Shown: positions 24,367 through 34,997 of the stretch, piece after piece
How the letters are laid out: each line of letters begins with the position of its first letter
How positions within the stretch are numbered: position 1 is the first letter of the stretch
Source of the DNA: Chrysogorgia sp. JL179-B06
Lineage: Eukaryota > Cnidaria > Anthozoa > Scleralcyonacea > Chrysogorgiidae
Assembly: GCA_035772405.1 (NCBI GenBank)
Contig: JAYKKM010000122.1
Span: forward strand, 1,155,501 to 1,219,500
Length of the DNA stretch: 64,000 nt
Reading direction: 5' to 3'
Made by a program: the position numbers and the translations under genes
Notes under the pieces: model-generated
What the model was told of the DNA's origin: nothing
The model's database searches: none
What the model saw: the letters and a program-made list of their open reading frames with translations, nothing else

Positions 24367-24456
24367 CTTGGTAACATAATAAAATATAGCGTAAACTAAC
24401 ACGTATATGGAGCAAGAGGATGAGGTAAAGAAGGATCTCCACCACCAGTGATAGTC
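24367..24456 (-). CDS. TM9SF4: TM9SF4-like nonaspanin, exon
   Basis: A 90-bp exon bounded by CCTTCAG acceptor and GTGAGT donor, coding DYHWWWRSFF then IYVLVYAIFYYVTK. The AEDY[HR]WWWR block, completed by the previous exon's CAE, is one of the strongest nonaspanin signatures. Phase 0 on both sides. Confidence 0.92.
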
Positions 24457-24968
24457 CTGAAGGAGAAAGGAAAGGGGGTTAGCTAAAGGGTTAGCTGTGA
24501 CCTGCTATATAGTGACATTAATTTACTTGACATAATCACTTGTTAACCGGTTTTTCTCAAGAATTTTTTGAGCGTTTCTTTCGTCATTTTGTGTTGATTC
24601 TGCAATTTGTTTCTATACAATATGTACCATTTTGACTCGGTTTATTCATTTTAAATTATTGGTTAATTTCTGCCTCTTCATATCGTTTTGTGTATGTTTT
24701 CAAAATGAACATAGTTGAGAAAAATAGAAATATTGCGTGTGAGACTGAAACTGACGTGTACAAGACCACGTAGGGGACTGAAACTGACCTACGAAATCAC
24801 CTCCATGTTTATCTTCACTTTTTGCCCGACTAAAGGACCAGAAAATAGTCCTTCAGTTATATATAGAGCTCACTGCTTCAAACTACTATATTCCGGCTAT
24901 TTTGGTCAAGTACATTGATATAAAACGTACTTTGTTACTTGTAATTTTAATATATATATATATATACG

Positions 24969-25056
24969 TGGTTAAGAAGGATAAAAATACAGTTTTAAAA
25001 ATTCGGTTTAAAAAAAAACCGAATTTTTAAAACTGTATTTTTATCCTTCTTAACCA
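24969..25056. repeat. Perfect 88-bp palindrome (MITE)
   Basis: TGGTTAAGAAGGATAAAAAT through an AAACC loop to the exact complement. Arms are identical at every base I checked, which points to a recent insertion or gene conversion. Confidence 0.85.
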
Positions 25057-25425
25057 AGTATTATTGCTCCACAGCATTAACTGCCGTGTAGAGCTCTCTC
25101 TTGACCAAGTGATCACAGTATTTACCTATATATATATTATCGCCGGGATAATATATATTGGCCCCTTGAATCGATAATTATCCCCCATACCAGACTGAAA
25201 GGCAAGCATTTATTGTTTGACAAGTCAGGAATTTATTACAGTGTGCATGGAGTATAAAATGTGAGACTAATACTGCATGAATGCACATGCGCACATCGCT
25301 TACTCGCACATTTCTTACTGGCACATTTCTTACTCGCACATCTCTTACTGAAGTAAGCCATGTGTTTTAAGAAACCTCACCAATCATGATATAAGTCGGT
25401 TATATACCTCGGCATATAACCCATG

Positions 25426-25474
<49 letters not shown>

Positions 25475-26007
25475 TCATTGTCAAAAAGGTTGTCCAACTC
25501 AAGTTTTCCAATATACTTATATACCTGTCACGTGTTTCATTAAATATGCGTTAGCGCGCGCGGAGATCTGTGCACGTGCAAGCAGTTTAAAGACATGATG
25601 GCCAACTTTCATGCAAACCAAAAACTTCCTGTTTTGTAAGTTCATGTGTTAAACACCGCCAGAAAGAGCAGCTTTCAGGTCAGACGGGTCACAAATTTTC
25701 CCCTATAGTCGATAGCGTAGCAGAAATGCAGTAAGAATTGCGGAATGTTTTACCAGATGTACTAAATGTGCAGATACACAACAACAGCATACAGATTACT
25801 TGTCATGCAAATGTTTATCAATTCCTTGTCATGCAAATGTTTATTTAAGACAATCACAAAGGCCCGCGTCAAACGTCGAACTTTTCATGAATCGAACTCA
25901 ATGTAAATTAGGAAACTATTTTGTTTAGAAAAGTTCGACGTTTGACCTGGGGCTTAGATTAACCTCACAAAGGCTACTTCGCGTAAAGCGCTCTAATATA
26001 GTTGTAT

Positions 26008-26358
26008 TTAGTTAAAGTAATATTCAGTTAACGACTTAACGTAATTACCAATAACAAGAACAGGGCGAGGGTTTTCCCCATGAAGTGCAGGCTTTATTGC
26101 TGGCAAACGTTTCTGATTAAGAAACTGAATGAACGCATTTGTGTTAAATCGTTGCCCTGCGTCCAGAATATCCAACGAAAGCGTCCCTTCACTCGATATT
26201 GCTGATATCACATAATGGTGGGGCCCCCAACTTGCATAGCTGTAATCTTTAACAACAGCTGGACGTGTTCCACGAGGACTATATCCATATAGCGAAGCGT
26301 GCGGTAATGACGTCAGTATGTATGTTTCTCTGAGTTTGCTATAATTATTGCATTCCAA
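26008..26358 (-). pseudogene. Tc1/IS630-type transposase fragment
   Basis: The minus frame reads YGYSPRGTRP, then HHYVISAISSEGTLSLDIL, NAFIQFLNQ and VLVIGN. This follows the order seen in IS630/Tc1-mariner DDE transposases (YG[WY]SPRG, then [VI]SAIS.DG, then F..FL, then VLV.DN), with Gly in place of the second catalytic Asp of the DN motif. There is no ATG at the front and no third acidic motif, so it is a dead internal fragment. The sequence just upstream on the same strand may be more of it. Confidence 0.6.
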
Positions 26359-27467
26359 ACAATAGAAAAAGAGTCGTTATAGGAATCCCTTGAGAGTCAA
26401 TTTCGGTTTGTTTGTCTGAGTTTTGGTTCTATAAATAGCATTAACGCGCTCCGCTATTACCGAGCGATTCGTTTGTCCTATACCAGGAAAAGAATAATCA
26501 CGACCGTTATCACACACTGGAAAATTTGATTTTAAGTAGGTAGTAAAATTGATGTAACTTATACAACTGACAATGGCTGTTTCATCCAGGAAAACAGTTG
26601 GTTAAAATGCTAATTTCAGCTTTGAATCGTTGCCTGAGATGTTCATTTCGCTGATACGCAGTTCGCTGCACCTATCCAAGAAGTTTGCATACATCATACA
26701 TGAATGTTTTCGTTCGTAAATAGTTTACACCATCAGTTTTACAAGTATACATTTAGTGTTCACACGAGAAAAGAAATGGCAAATACAGTACGACTCATAA
26801 GTAAGATTTTAATCATTGTTGTTGCATTCCAAGCCTGTGAATAGCTTTACATAAAGTCTTTGCACTAAATGCAGAACCAGTTGAATTGATTATTTCAGTT
26901 GCTATTTCATATAACTGAATTTTAGGATTTTGAAGGATAGAATCCATAATAAATGTACTCCTCCTGCGGATATAATGTTATACTTCCATGCACTTAAACG
27001 ACAAAGGCAACAAGGCCTGGCTTACACCTGTGTTAAAGAACTCTGTTAAAGAACAGGTACAGTGACAGTTTTCGGACAAACAAATAGCTCCGAGGCAATG
27101 TCGACATAGCTTCTTCGCAAAAATATATGTTGATAAACCATTCAATTTAAAATTGAAATTTTGTCGAGCGGTCCGTATGGGCTCATACGGACCGCTCGTT
27201 AGCCAATCGAATATCAGGGTTTGGTAGAATACGGACCGGAAAAAATAAAGAACTATAGTTTGTTACATATATTGTATTTCACCATTTTTATTATAAATTT
27301 CTATTGTAAATGTATTTTCTATTGTAAATATATAAGTTGAAAACAGGACCTCGTTGGAAAACAGTTTACGGATTTACCATACAACTAATTGGGCCATCCT
27401 GTATATAAATTCGTCATAAATAAATAAATTGCTTAACAATATGAAGTTATGATACGACTGGACCTAC

Positions 27468-27587
27468 CTCTGCACAGAGTTGGAAATAAATAACTACGAC
27501 AGCAATAAGTGAGCAACACATTGCAAGGATTATGAAAACAAGGAAAAGAAATCCGAACAAGTAATAAAATTGGTTTTCCCAGATAGC
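27468..27587 (-). CDS. TM9SF4: TM9SF4-like nonaspanin, exon
   Basis: Forty codons between TTTACAG and [26 protein letters not shown] then a hydrophobic run and YFQLCAE. The [20 protein letters not shown] segment is nearly invariant in TM9SF4 proteins and forms part of a membrane helix. Phase 0 at both ends, joining to DYHWWWR downstream. Confidence 0.93.
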
Positions 27588-27937
27588 CTGTAAATGTAAA
27601 AACAAAGGATTGGAACAAAATAACAACGACGACGACGACAATTGAATATTAATTAAGATTGGATATTCTTGGATGGCGGACAGTCATTAATTTAAGGTTA
27701 ATTTAAGGTTATTTGGAATTGTCTTTCTACTTTACTTGCTGGAACAACACCATTTACTATTGGATCAAGAATCAACAAGTCGTTGGCAGTCTAGAGAGTG
27801 GGATGAGCTTTTATTTACACAAACCCATCCAAGGGCGAAAGTATAAAGAATTGCAGCTCGTCGAAGATCTTATTTCCTTGCTATAGAAAAATATTAGCGC
27901 GAGAGACTTGTATGACGGTAACACTGTCATCACTTAC

Positions 27938-28001
27938 TGTCAAAATGAAGAAAAGTTCAATGAACACTGCTCCAAAAGGAAGAATGCCCGCCATAAGATT
28001 A
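27938..28001 (-). CDS. TM9SF4: TM9SF4-like nonaspanin, short exon
   Basis: A 64-bp exon between GTCTTTCAG and GTAAGT. It completes the Ser codon started upstream and reads NLMAGILPFGAVFIELFFIL then T. The GILPFG.[MV]FIELFFI block is a family signature. It lies antisense to a longer unrelated open frame and is easy to miss. Phase 2 in, phase 0 out. Confidence 0.9.
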
Positions 28002-28315
28002 CTGAAAGACGAAGAACACATACATCATTTAAAATCTTACAATTGACGGTACCGAAAAAGATGGCGGCTGTACATTTTAGCAGAATGCTTTGCGACCTTT
28101 AATCACCTGTAATAACAGCTAGCGTAAACATTGTTTACCTTATAAACATGAATTAAATACGCAAAAGCTTCCTTTTTACCAAACTTAATCTTTTTGAAAC
28201 TCTATCTTCTGCTATTTCTACGAGACTCAATGCTTACTACGCGCAAGGAATTATGGTTAAATGTACCAGTCGCCATCTTTCTAGTCGACATGTGTAAGAC
28301 AACAGTGTATAAAAT

Positions 28316-28416
28316 AAACAATTATTGGATTACGCGTGATATCAAGAAGCAGATAATATTGACCTCGGTCTGGATAATTCTTGATATCATGCTCAGCCTC
28401 ATCCAATAATTGTTTA
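28316..28416. repeat. Hairpin MITE, copy 2 of 3 (shortened)
   Basis: Same ends (AAACAATTATTGGAT / ATCCAATAATTGTTT) as at 16.6 kb and 30.2 kb. The central part is deleted, leaving one arm of the inner palindrome incomplete. Confidence 0.75.
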
Positions 28417-28505
28417 TTTACATATTAACATGAGACAGGCAGGAAAAATAACTCATACCAGTCCTATAGGTCATTGAGGTTGCCATACCGAGACGAGTAT
28501 CTTAC

Positions 28506-28585
28506 CTTGGAAATGGATGAACATACCAAACTTGTTCTGGTACCTGTCTTGGGATTTGATTGGTTCGAACAGGATGTTCGTAAGG
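28506..28585 (-). CDS. TM9SF4: TM9SF4-like nonaspanin, exon
   Basis: Eighty bases between ATTACCAG and GTAAGA, reading [20 protein letters not shown] then YVHPFP and two bases of the next codon. The [HN][10 protein letters not shown][IV]PEQ loop is diagnostic of the TM9SF2/4 group. Joined in frame to FFGYRKY upstream. Confidence 0.93.
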
Positions 28586-28815
28586 CTGGTAATGATACAA
28601 GAGCAGTTTAGAAATAACAACAAAGAGTACGAAAAGCAACACCAACCAAAAATATAGAGCTGGGCATTGGATTAAAATTTCTGCTTACAATGGCTGTAAA
28701 AATAATTTTTCCCGAAAAGCCTGTATATCTTCGGGATAATATCAAATTGAAACGTAACTCGAAACACTTCGTACGTTTAGTATTATGGGATACACGCACA
28801 CATGCACTGTTTCAA

Positions 28816-29431
28816 GGGGGTGCTATTATAGGGGGTCGGTCTTTCCGCAAACCACAGCATTTTTTTTCTCCTTCACCGTTAACCGCTTCCCGTTTCTTCG
28901 TAAAACCGTAACCGCCATTTTTTCGTACAAAACCGTAACGAACGTTCGTAAGCAGTTCAAACGTTCATAACGTGACCACCGCGGCGACCACAATAATTCT
29001 TTCTCTTGAGTCTTTAGAAGGCCTTACAACACAGCTATTTTTTTCCGATTACGTCCACCGTATTTCCAAGGCTATTACAGGTATTATTAATTGGCCTAGT
29101 TAATAGTGGTAAATTTACGCCCATTTACGGCATTTGCCTCTGTCCACGGGAGGGACGGGAGAAAGTTCCGCATTGTAACGGCTGGAGCTTCCTTCTGGAG
29201 CCGCTGGAAGGCCGTCCCAAAGTTCGAGAAAGGCTCGGATTGTATTCCTAACGTACCGTAATCCGCGACTGAAAATGCGTAACAACCGAAAACCGCGCGA
29301 AAAAGTAATGATTTTCCGCCACCGCACGATAATTTCTTCACCGTAAACCGCCACGAAAATGGAGATATACCCGCAATCCGACCCCCAAAATAGGCTAAAA
29401 CCGACTAACCGCCAAACTATAATAGCCCCCC
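28816..29431. mobile_element. Non-autonomous DNA transposon in a TM9SF4 intron
   Basis: Imperfect ends GGGGGTGCTATTATAG and CTATAATAGCCCCCC are flanked by an exact 6-bp duplication TTTCAA on each side (28810-28815 and 29432-29437). The 616-bp interior has CG-rich ACCGTAA repeats and no transposase frame. Superfamily uncertain. Confidence 0.7.
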
Positions 29432-29465
29432 TTTCAAAATAACCAAAAAGATATACAACATTTTT

Positions 29466-29650
29466 CAATAAGTCATTATGCAATGTGACGGCAAAGTGAG
29501 GATCATTTACATATCAAACAAATCTTAATATGTCAAGAACAAAGTAAGATATGGAAGAGTTGTAAATATCAATCTTTATAATTTCTCTAGTTCTTTCAAG
29601 TAAGAGAGTTTATTTCGAACTGAATGTTTCACTACATAAACACTTTAACT
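29466..29650. repeat. Solitary MITE arm
   Basis: Diverged single arm of the element at 15149-15647: TTTTCAATAAGTCATTATGCA, then GATATGGAAGAGTTGTAAAT, then ACTGAATGTTTCACTACAT. The matching arm is absent, so it is a broken copy. Confidence 0.7.
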
Positions 29651-29668
29651 GAAACAAAATCGACTTAC

Positions 29669-29764
29669 ATATTTTCTGTATCCAAAGAAATATCCCACAA
29701 ATACCAACGGTAGCGATATTCCAAACCAAAGCAAAAGAAGTGCCAACATGGTCGTGAAAGGAAC
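29669..29764 (-). CDS. TM9SF4: TM9SF4-like nonaspanin, exon 3' of the giant intron
   Basis: Thirty-two codons between CCTTTTTAG and GTAAGT, reading [20 protein letters not shown] then [12 protein letters not shown]. It continues the SSGA of the upstream exon (58742-58901), giving the family motif SSGAVPFTTM. The two exons are separated by 29 kb containing both Polinton-type elements. Phase 0 at both ends. Confidence 0.93.
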
Positions 29765-30219
29765 CTAAAAAGGAACGTGAAATATTTCATATTGATATGC
29801 ACTATACTGTATAGGCTGGTGTACTAGTAACGTTTCGAGCGAAGGACTTTCGTCAGAGAGTGAAACGTAAAGTGAAATAGGAACGGAGTGAAACTTTTAT
29901 ATATAAAATAATCATATGACAAAAATAAGCCAATCAGGTACGAAAAACAATAACAAATAATTATGAGATGTAAACGTAGGAAAGTAATTTTCTATTTTTA
30001 ACGTCAATCTCGTTCTTTATTCCGGCAGCTGTGGCGTTATTTCCGTCGAATACTGTAAATTATTGGACGGAGGTGTCCGAAAAATATTATTGAACGTTAA
30101 TGACGTCACTACCTACAAAATAACAAAATGGCTTTCAGTATATTTGCATGAGAAGGGCTGTTGTCTCTGTTGACGAAGATAACAGTGACGATGAAGACAA
30201 CAGTGACGACATGTACAAT

Positions 30220-30367
30220 AAAACAATTATTGGATTTAGCTTACGCATGATATCAAGAATTACCCAGACCTCGGTCAATGTTATCTGCCTCAGCCTTCGG
30301 CAGATAACATTGACCTCGGTCTGGATAATTCTTGATATCATGCTCAGCCTCATCCAATAATTTTTTA
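30220..30367. repeat. Hairpin MITE, copy 3 of 3
   Basis: Full-length like the 16.6-kb copy: AAAACAATTATTGG ends and the internal GATATCAAGAATTA palindrome. The CAGCCTTCGGCAGATAACATT centre is conserved. Confidence 0.8.
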
Positions 30368-30759
30368 TTGATTTGCATTTTGCTGCTGAAAGGTCATTAT
30401 AATCACAGTATTATTTTTTTGAAAGTGCCCCTAAGACGAAATACGAGGGAAATGTTTCTGTCGTTTTTTATAACAGAATATCATTTTAGGTTAATAAGTG
30501 TTCTTATTTGTAAAATAGTTAACAGCTAACATGTTATCACAAGTAATTCAAGCTTCAAACTAAACTTTCTCCGCCATTGCTCAAAACATGTTCATAACGA
30601 GCCCGCGATTTCAAAAGAATCTATGACGTCAAAGACTCAACCGAGTAACAAATTTGGTGCTGTACGGCTTATTTCCCATGGTTTTCCGTAATTATCGTGG
30701 TTTTCCGTAATTATCGTGGTTTTCCGTAATTATCGTGGTTTTCCGTAAGAATACTAAGG

Positions 30760-31100
30760 TGGCTCAATAATCTAGATCATTAGAAATTGCATTTTTCCCC
30801 ATATAATGTTTTGTAATACCGATCTGAGCTTTATTTTGGTGCATTGCATAGCTCTAGCTGGTCTTGATCATTGAAACGTTTCACACTTGTAGCATTTGTA
30901 TATCTAGAGAAATTGTGTTTATTGATAAGTGGCAGATTTTATGCAAACACGATGTCTCCACTCAGGTTCACTTTGAGGGTATAAAACAAGACCACCACTA
31001 GAGCTATGCAATGAACCACGATGAAGCTCAGATCTGCATTACAAACATTTTTATGCGGAAAATGCAATTTCTCATGATTTAGACTATCAAGCCACCTTAA
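30760..31100. repeat. Foldback element with AAGGTGGCT-type ends
   Basis: AAGGTGGCTCAATAATCTAG at the left and its imperfect complement ending AGCCACCTT at the right. Inner arms share GCATTGCATAGCTCTAG and complement. Mismatches are frequent, so the copy is old. Confidence 0.6.
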
Positions 31101-31639
31101 ATAAGACTATTTGCAATAGTTTTATATTAATACGATGATAAGCCATGACGGCCGTATAATGTTGTATAAAAACAGTCGAAAAGTGAACTTTCCATGCTCG
31201 TAATGATTTGAAATTTTGCAAGTGAAATAAGAAGGACATGATATTTACAAATATGTAAAAATACAGAACAACAAAAATTTCAGGGGCACTTTAAAGACAT
31301 TCATTTAAAAGCAAGGTAAACAAATGTATAAATGGTGTAAAAATGGCGTACATGTACACGCATGCGCAGATAAAAAAATGAAGCGAAACGTCCTAGCGGA
31401 GGTAAAATAAAGGGCAACATCTGAAGACGAAAACAAGGTTTAAAACAGAAAAACAATAAACCAAAAGTCATCTTATTAACCTCGTTTGCTCGAGACACTC
31501 TAACCATTGAGGTACCGAGGCTGCGGTAAACCGAAGTAATCTTTATCATTGTAACCTTTTTTCTTTTTCTTTTTTTTTTAAATTTAATTTATTGGATAAC
31601 AATTCTTGCCATGAAAAAGACAACAACAAGAGATCCAAA

Positions 31640-32577
31640 ATGGAAAACGCGAACGGGACTAAAAGTCCCATGCGAGGCGCCACCCTCTTAGATTAAACTA
31701 TATACATGTAAAATGTGTTCTATGTCATAGAGGCTCTATGACAGGGACAGTCGCGTAACAGTGTCCAGGTGCACGGCCAATCTATATCAAAAGTAGAAAC
31801 AACTACACTGGATAGTATCTGTCTTACAAAGTTCTTAAATGACATAGAACTGGTGAAACTACTTGGATTGGCTAATTTGCAGACAAAGTTCCATAATTTG
31901 ACTACGCGGTTAAAATATGAGGCTTGGAAAGTTCTTGTTTTACAAAGTGGAGTTTTAAGGTTGGCAAAGTTTTGGCTCAGCCTGGTGCGGCCTTGAGAAA
32001 CACAAACGTAACAAATTCGAGGACATTTAAGTCAGTATGCCCATGTAGAGACTTGAAGAAGAAAACTAGGTCTTTGAGTTCTCTATCGTAGCACAATGGA
32101 AGTAGGTCCAGCGTCATCAGTCTATCTTTATATGACAATTCTCCGATCTTCGTTCTGAGAATCCACCTTGTTGCTCGTCTTTGGACTCTTTCCACTTTTG
32201 CTTTCTGCTTGGTATGAGTTGGAGACCACACCTCAGTCGCGAAGCATAACTGTGACTTAACAAGTGACAGATACAAAGTTCGCCTGACTTGGATATTCGT
32301 TAACAAGGGCATTTTCTCTTGAGAAGCCCGAGCAGTTTGTTTGCTTTGGATACAATCGCGTGGATGTGCCGATCCCAGGAGAGGCTGCTTGACACAATAA
32401 CTCCTAGGTCTTTCTCTTCGAGAACACGGGTCAGATTTACAGGGCCAAGATGGTAATCATATGTCACTGGGTTCAGCTTGCGAGTTACGGTTAAAACTTT
32501 GCATTTTGAAGCATTGAACCTGATGTTGTTTTCACGGCTCCAGGTGTCAAGGTTCGTCAATGAGATTTGGCAGCTCA
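31640..32577 (-). mobile_element. CR1/L2-type LINE reverse transcriptase fragment (broken)
   Basis: Two overlapping minus-strand frames (32300-32577 and 31977-32312) read the thumb and C-terminal part of a non-LTR reverse transcriptase. The first has LDTWSRENNIRFNASKCKVL, DLGVIVSSSLSWDRHI and ANKLLGLLKR. The second has LYLSLVKSQLCFATEVWSP, RVQRRATRWIL and LTYRDRL-like text. A frameshift near 32.30 kb separates them, and stops break the tail toward 31.74 kb, so it is dead. The catalytic palm is missing: a 5'-truncated insertion, as usual for LINEs. Confidence 0.85.
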
Positions 32578-32640
32578 ATGGTTAGAGCGTGGCAATCAGA
32601 AGGTTACAGTTTCGATCCCTGTCCTTCGCTAATCAGAACT
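32570..32640 (+). repeat. tRNA-like SINE head
   Basis: GCAGCTCAATGGTTAGAGCG (A-box) followed by GTTTCGATCCCTGTCC (B-box), directly next to the 5' end of the LINE fragment. The anticodon arm is disrupted. A second truncated copy with AGCTCAATGG and GGTTCGATTCCTG lies at 32862-32905. Confidence 0.6.
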
Positions 32641-33627
32641 AACTTTCATCATTGTAACCTAGGAAACAACGTACTTTAGGTAATCAATGACGAGTGATCT
32701 ATCAAGATGAGGATGATTTTTTTTGTTGTTGTAATCTTGTGCTCGAGAAAGGATGAAATATACCTCAAAACGAACAACCTTGTGAAATTCTGATCTGTGA
32801 TTGTGAAAGTGTGGGTTCTTTGCGCCGTGTTCCCTACAACGTTTGCTTTCCATCTTAGTAGCTCAATGGTCAGAAGGTTACAGGTTCGATTCCTGTCCGG
32901 GACTTATAAACATTTACTGAGGATTTGAGCTTGATGATAGTCTACTCCAATCTCTCACATTCACTACATTAGTGTATTTGAGTGAGTTTCCAACAAAATA
33001 ACATAATAAATGTTAAATCAGAAATGTCTTCTTAAAAGAAAAAGAGAGTACGACTCATTTATACCAAGGATTGTACAGATATTGAGAGATATAAACCACA
33101 AACGAATTTAGTGGTTCGAAAAAAGCCACCAGCGAAATTATAAGCAGGCAATGCATGGGAGCAATTATAGTATACCCGTCCACTTTTGAAACCGCACTTA
33201 AAGGCAGAAATACAAACTAGGATGCTCTAAAATGTCTTTAAATATAATGTCGAAGGTTTATATTGTGTTAGTTGTTGATTGTTATCAAATTAAATGGGGT
33301 TTTAAAATAGAACGAAGCAATTGTATATGATAAACTTTCCGTAATTTGACCCTTTTACTAATTGTCAACAGATACAGATAGCGAAAGTGGACGGAAATTC
33401 TACAATTTAGCGAGGCAATGCATCACCGTGAGACTGCGCTTTGTATTATGGGATACCAGAAGTGAGTAAAACTTGCGTTCTTGGTTACACCTTGATGTTG
33501 TTAAAATGTTTCGTTGCTTTCAACGATTTCTGTATAATCAGACTTTTTTCATTATTATTACATCCGTGGAAGCATTGTCGTTAAACGTTAACGCAGTGAA
33601 AAGCTTAAATATTGCGCTTGGAATAAT

Positions 33628-33633
33628 CATGGA
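33628..33633. repeat. Target-site duplication of element B (left)
   Basis: CATGGA immediately precedes the left end. The same six bases follow the right end at 39367-39372. Six-bp duplications are the Polinton/Maverick length. Confidence 0.9.
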
Positions 33634-34995
33634 AGTAGATAACCCCCCCCATACAGCATTCAAAGGGATGCCGCCTCATTAAATATTCAATTTTTAATTA
33701 TTCATTCTCAGGCTCCTTTAGGACCCTCTAACCCTAGTCTCATTACGTCATGACTTCTCGTCTTCCTGGGGGAGCCTTAACCCTAATTATTTATTCAGAT
33801 ACGTCATTAAACCTTCAGGATCCCTAACCCTAGCCTCGTGTACCTGTAGGATCCCAAACCCTAATTAGTATTCAATTTAATATTATTATTCATACCAGTC
33901 TTCACTAACCCTAGTCCTCTTCCTGCGCTCTCATTCCCGACTCCTTCCGAACTTGATTTCCGAAGGCATTACGTCATCAAAAGGTAGCTCTTATTGCTTT
34001 TAATAATATAAGAAATGCCTTTGTAATTATACACTTCGTCTCCCTACGGCAATGTGAATGTGGGAAAGTGGGCAGCCCGAGAGCAGCGCATGCGCCATGG
34101 ATATGATATGAACTAAAGAGAGTAACGAAGAAGCATCTTATACTTTCACGTCTTAAAAATGTACGATCAACAGAGATTTATACGATTTGCCTCGCTGATA
34201 CATCGGTTAGATATTCGATAGATCTATGTAAATAAGAACCGCTTTAGGAAGGTTATGGAGGATAGTATATTTTAAAAATAGCGGAGTCGAACGAATCATA
34301 ACGGCTTATACGATTGTATCGGACTTTACGTCTTTACAAAGTTCATAAGGCCTCTAGTGTGTAAAGTAAGCGATTCCTTGGATAAAGAAATACTTCGGCA
34401 AGGTAATCGAAAAAAAGAAGTCAAAGGTATCGATTTTCCTAAGCGAGATAAAACCTTGCTTGGTATATATTATATTAGCTATTAAATTATTCAAGAGATA
34501 GCTTGTCAAACGAAGCGAAGGTTGAGTGACCACACAGACAATAGCGCATGGGTCATTAACAGTCATTAGTGCTCAACTCGGAAATATTTGCATGACTTGG
34601 GAATAATTAATTTGTTTTGAGGGTAAATACTGGGATTTTGAGGGTAAAAAATAGTCAATATGGGATGATGAGGGATAAATTGAGCGGGCAAGTTCAAACG
34701 CGACAATGGTGTTGCCATAGTAAAACTACGTTGCGTCGGAAAAAGTGATTAGCGAAGGGGTTTCCATAGCGAAACCGCGTTGCGTCCGTGTGAGGGACGG
34801 AAGTAATTACCTCTAAGCCTCTTTCACCTTTACGATCCCTAACCCTAGTCTCGTGTACCTTTGGGACCCCCATCCCTGACTTAATTACAAAAAGTAATCT
34901 CACAGACAGAAGAGGGCACACATATTTCGATAAACACATCAAATAAATATAGTATACAATATTGAGTTTATGAAATTTTTATTTCAAGTTATAAA
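33634..34995. repeat. Element B left terminal inverted repeat
   Basis: About 1,362 bp, matching the right copy at nearly every base checked (one 1-bp indel and a substitution seen near 34.88 kb). It contains several AACCCTAG[TC]CTCGTGTACCT and CTAACCCTAG motifs near both its outer and inner parts. The inner end carries the poly(A) signal for the ATPase gene, which reads into it. Confidence 0.9.
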
Positions 34996-34997
34996 TA

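Larger units (their letters stand above)
24457..27467. other. TM9SF4 intron with repeats and a transposase relic
   Basis: This intron holds a perfect 88-bp palindrome (24969-25056), a (CA)n(TA)n microsatellite near 25.43-25.47 kb and a minus-strand Tc1/IS630-type transposase fragment (26008-26358). A palindrome around GGTCCGTATGGGCTCATACGG lies at 27170-27200. No further exon is seen. Confidence 0.6.
29765..33627. other. Giant TM9SF4 intron, distal part before element B
   Basis: Contains a hairpin MITE (30220-30367), four tandem copies of a 19-bp TGGTTTTCCGTAATTATCG unit near 30.68-30.75 kb, a TIR repeat at 30760-31100, a LINE fragment (31640-32577) and tRNA-like SINE pieces near 32.57-32.63 and 32.86-32.91 kb. 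No exon seen. Confidence 0.6.

Noticed and set aside
27908..28102. 64-codon plus-strand frame
   Set aside because: It is antisense to the short TM9SF4 exon at 27938-28001, which has clear family motifs and splice sites.
34354..34942. 82- and 70-codon frames repeated in both TIRs of element B
   Set aside because: No codon or family evidence; preserved only because both TIRs are nearly identical.
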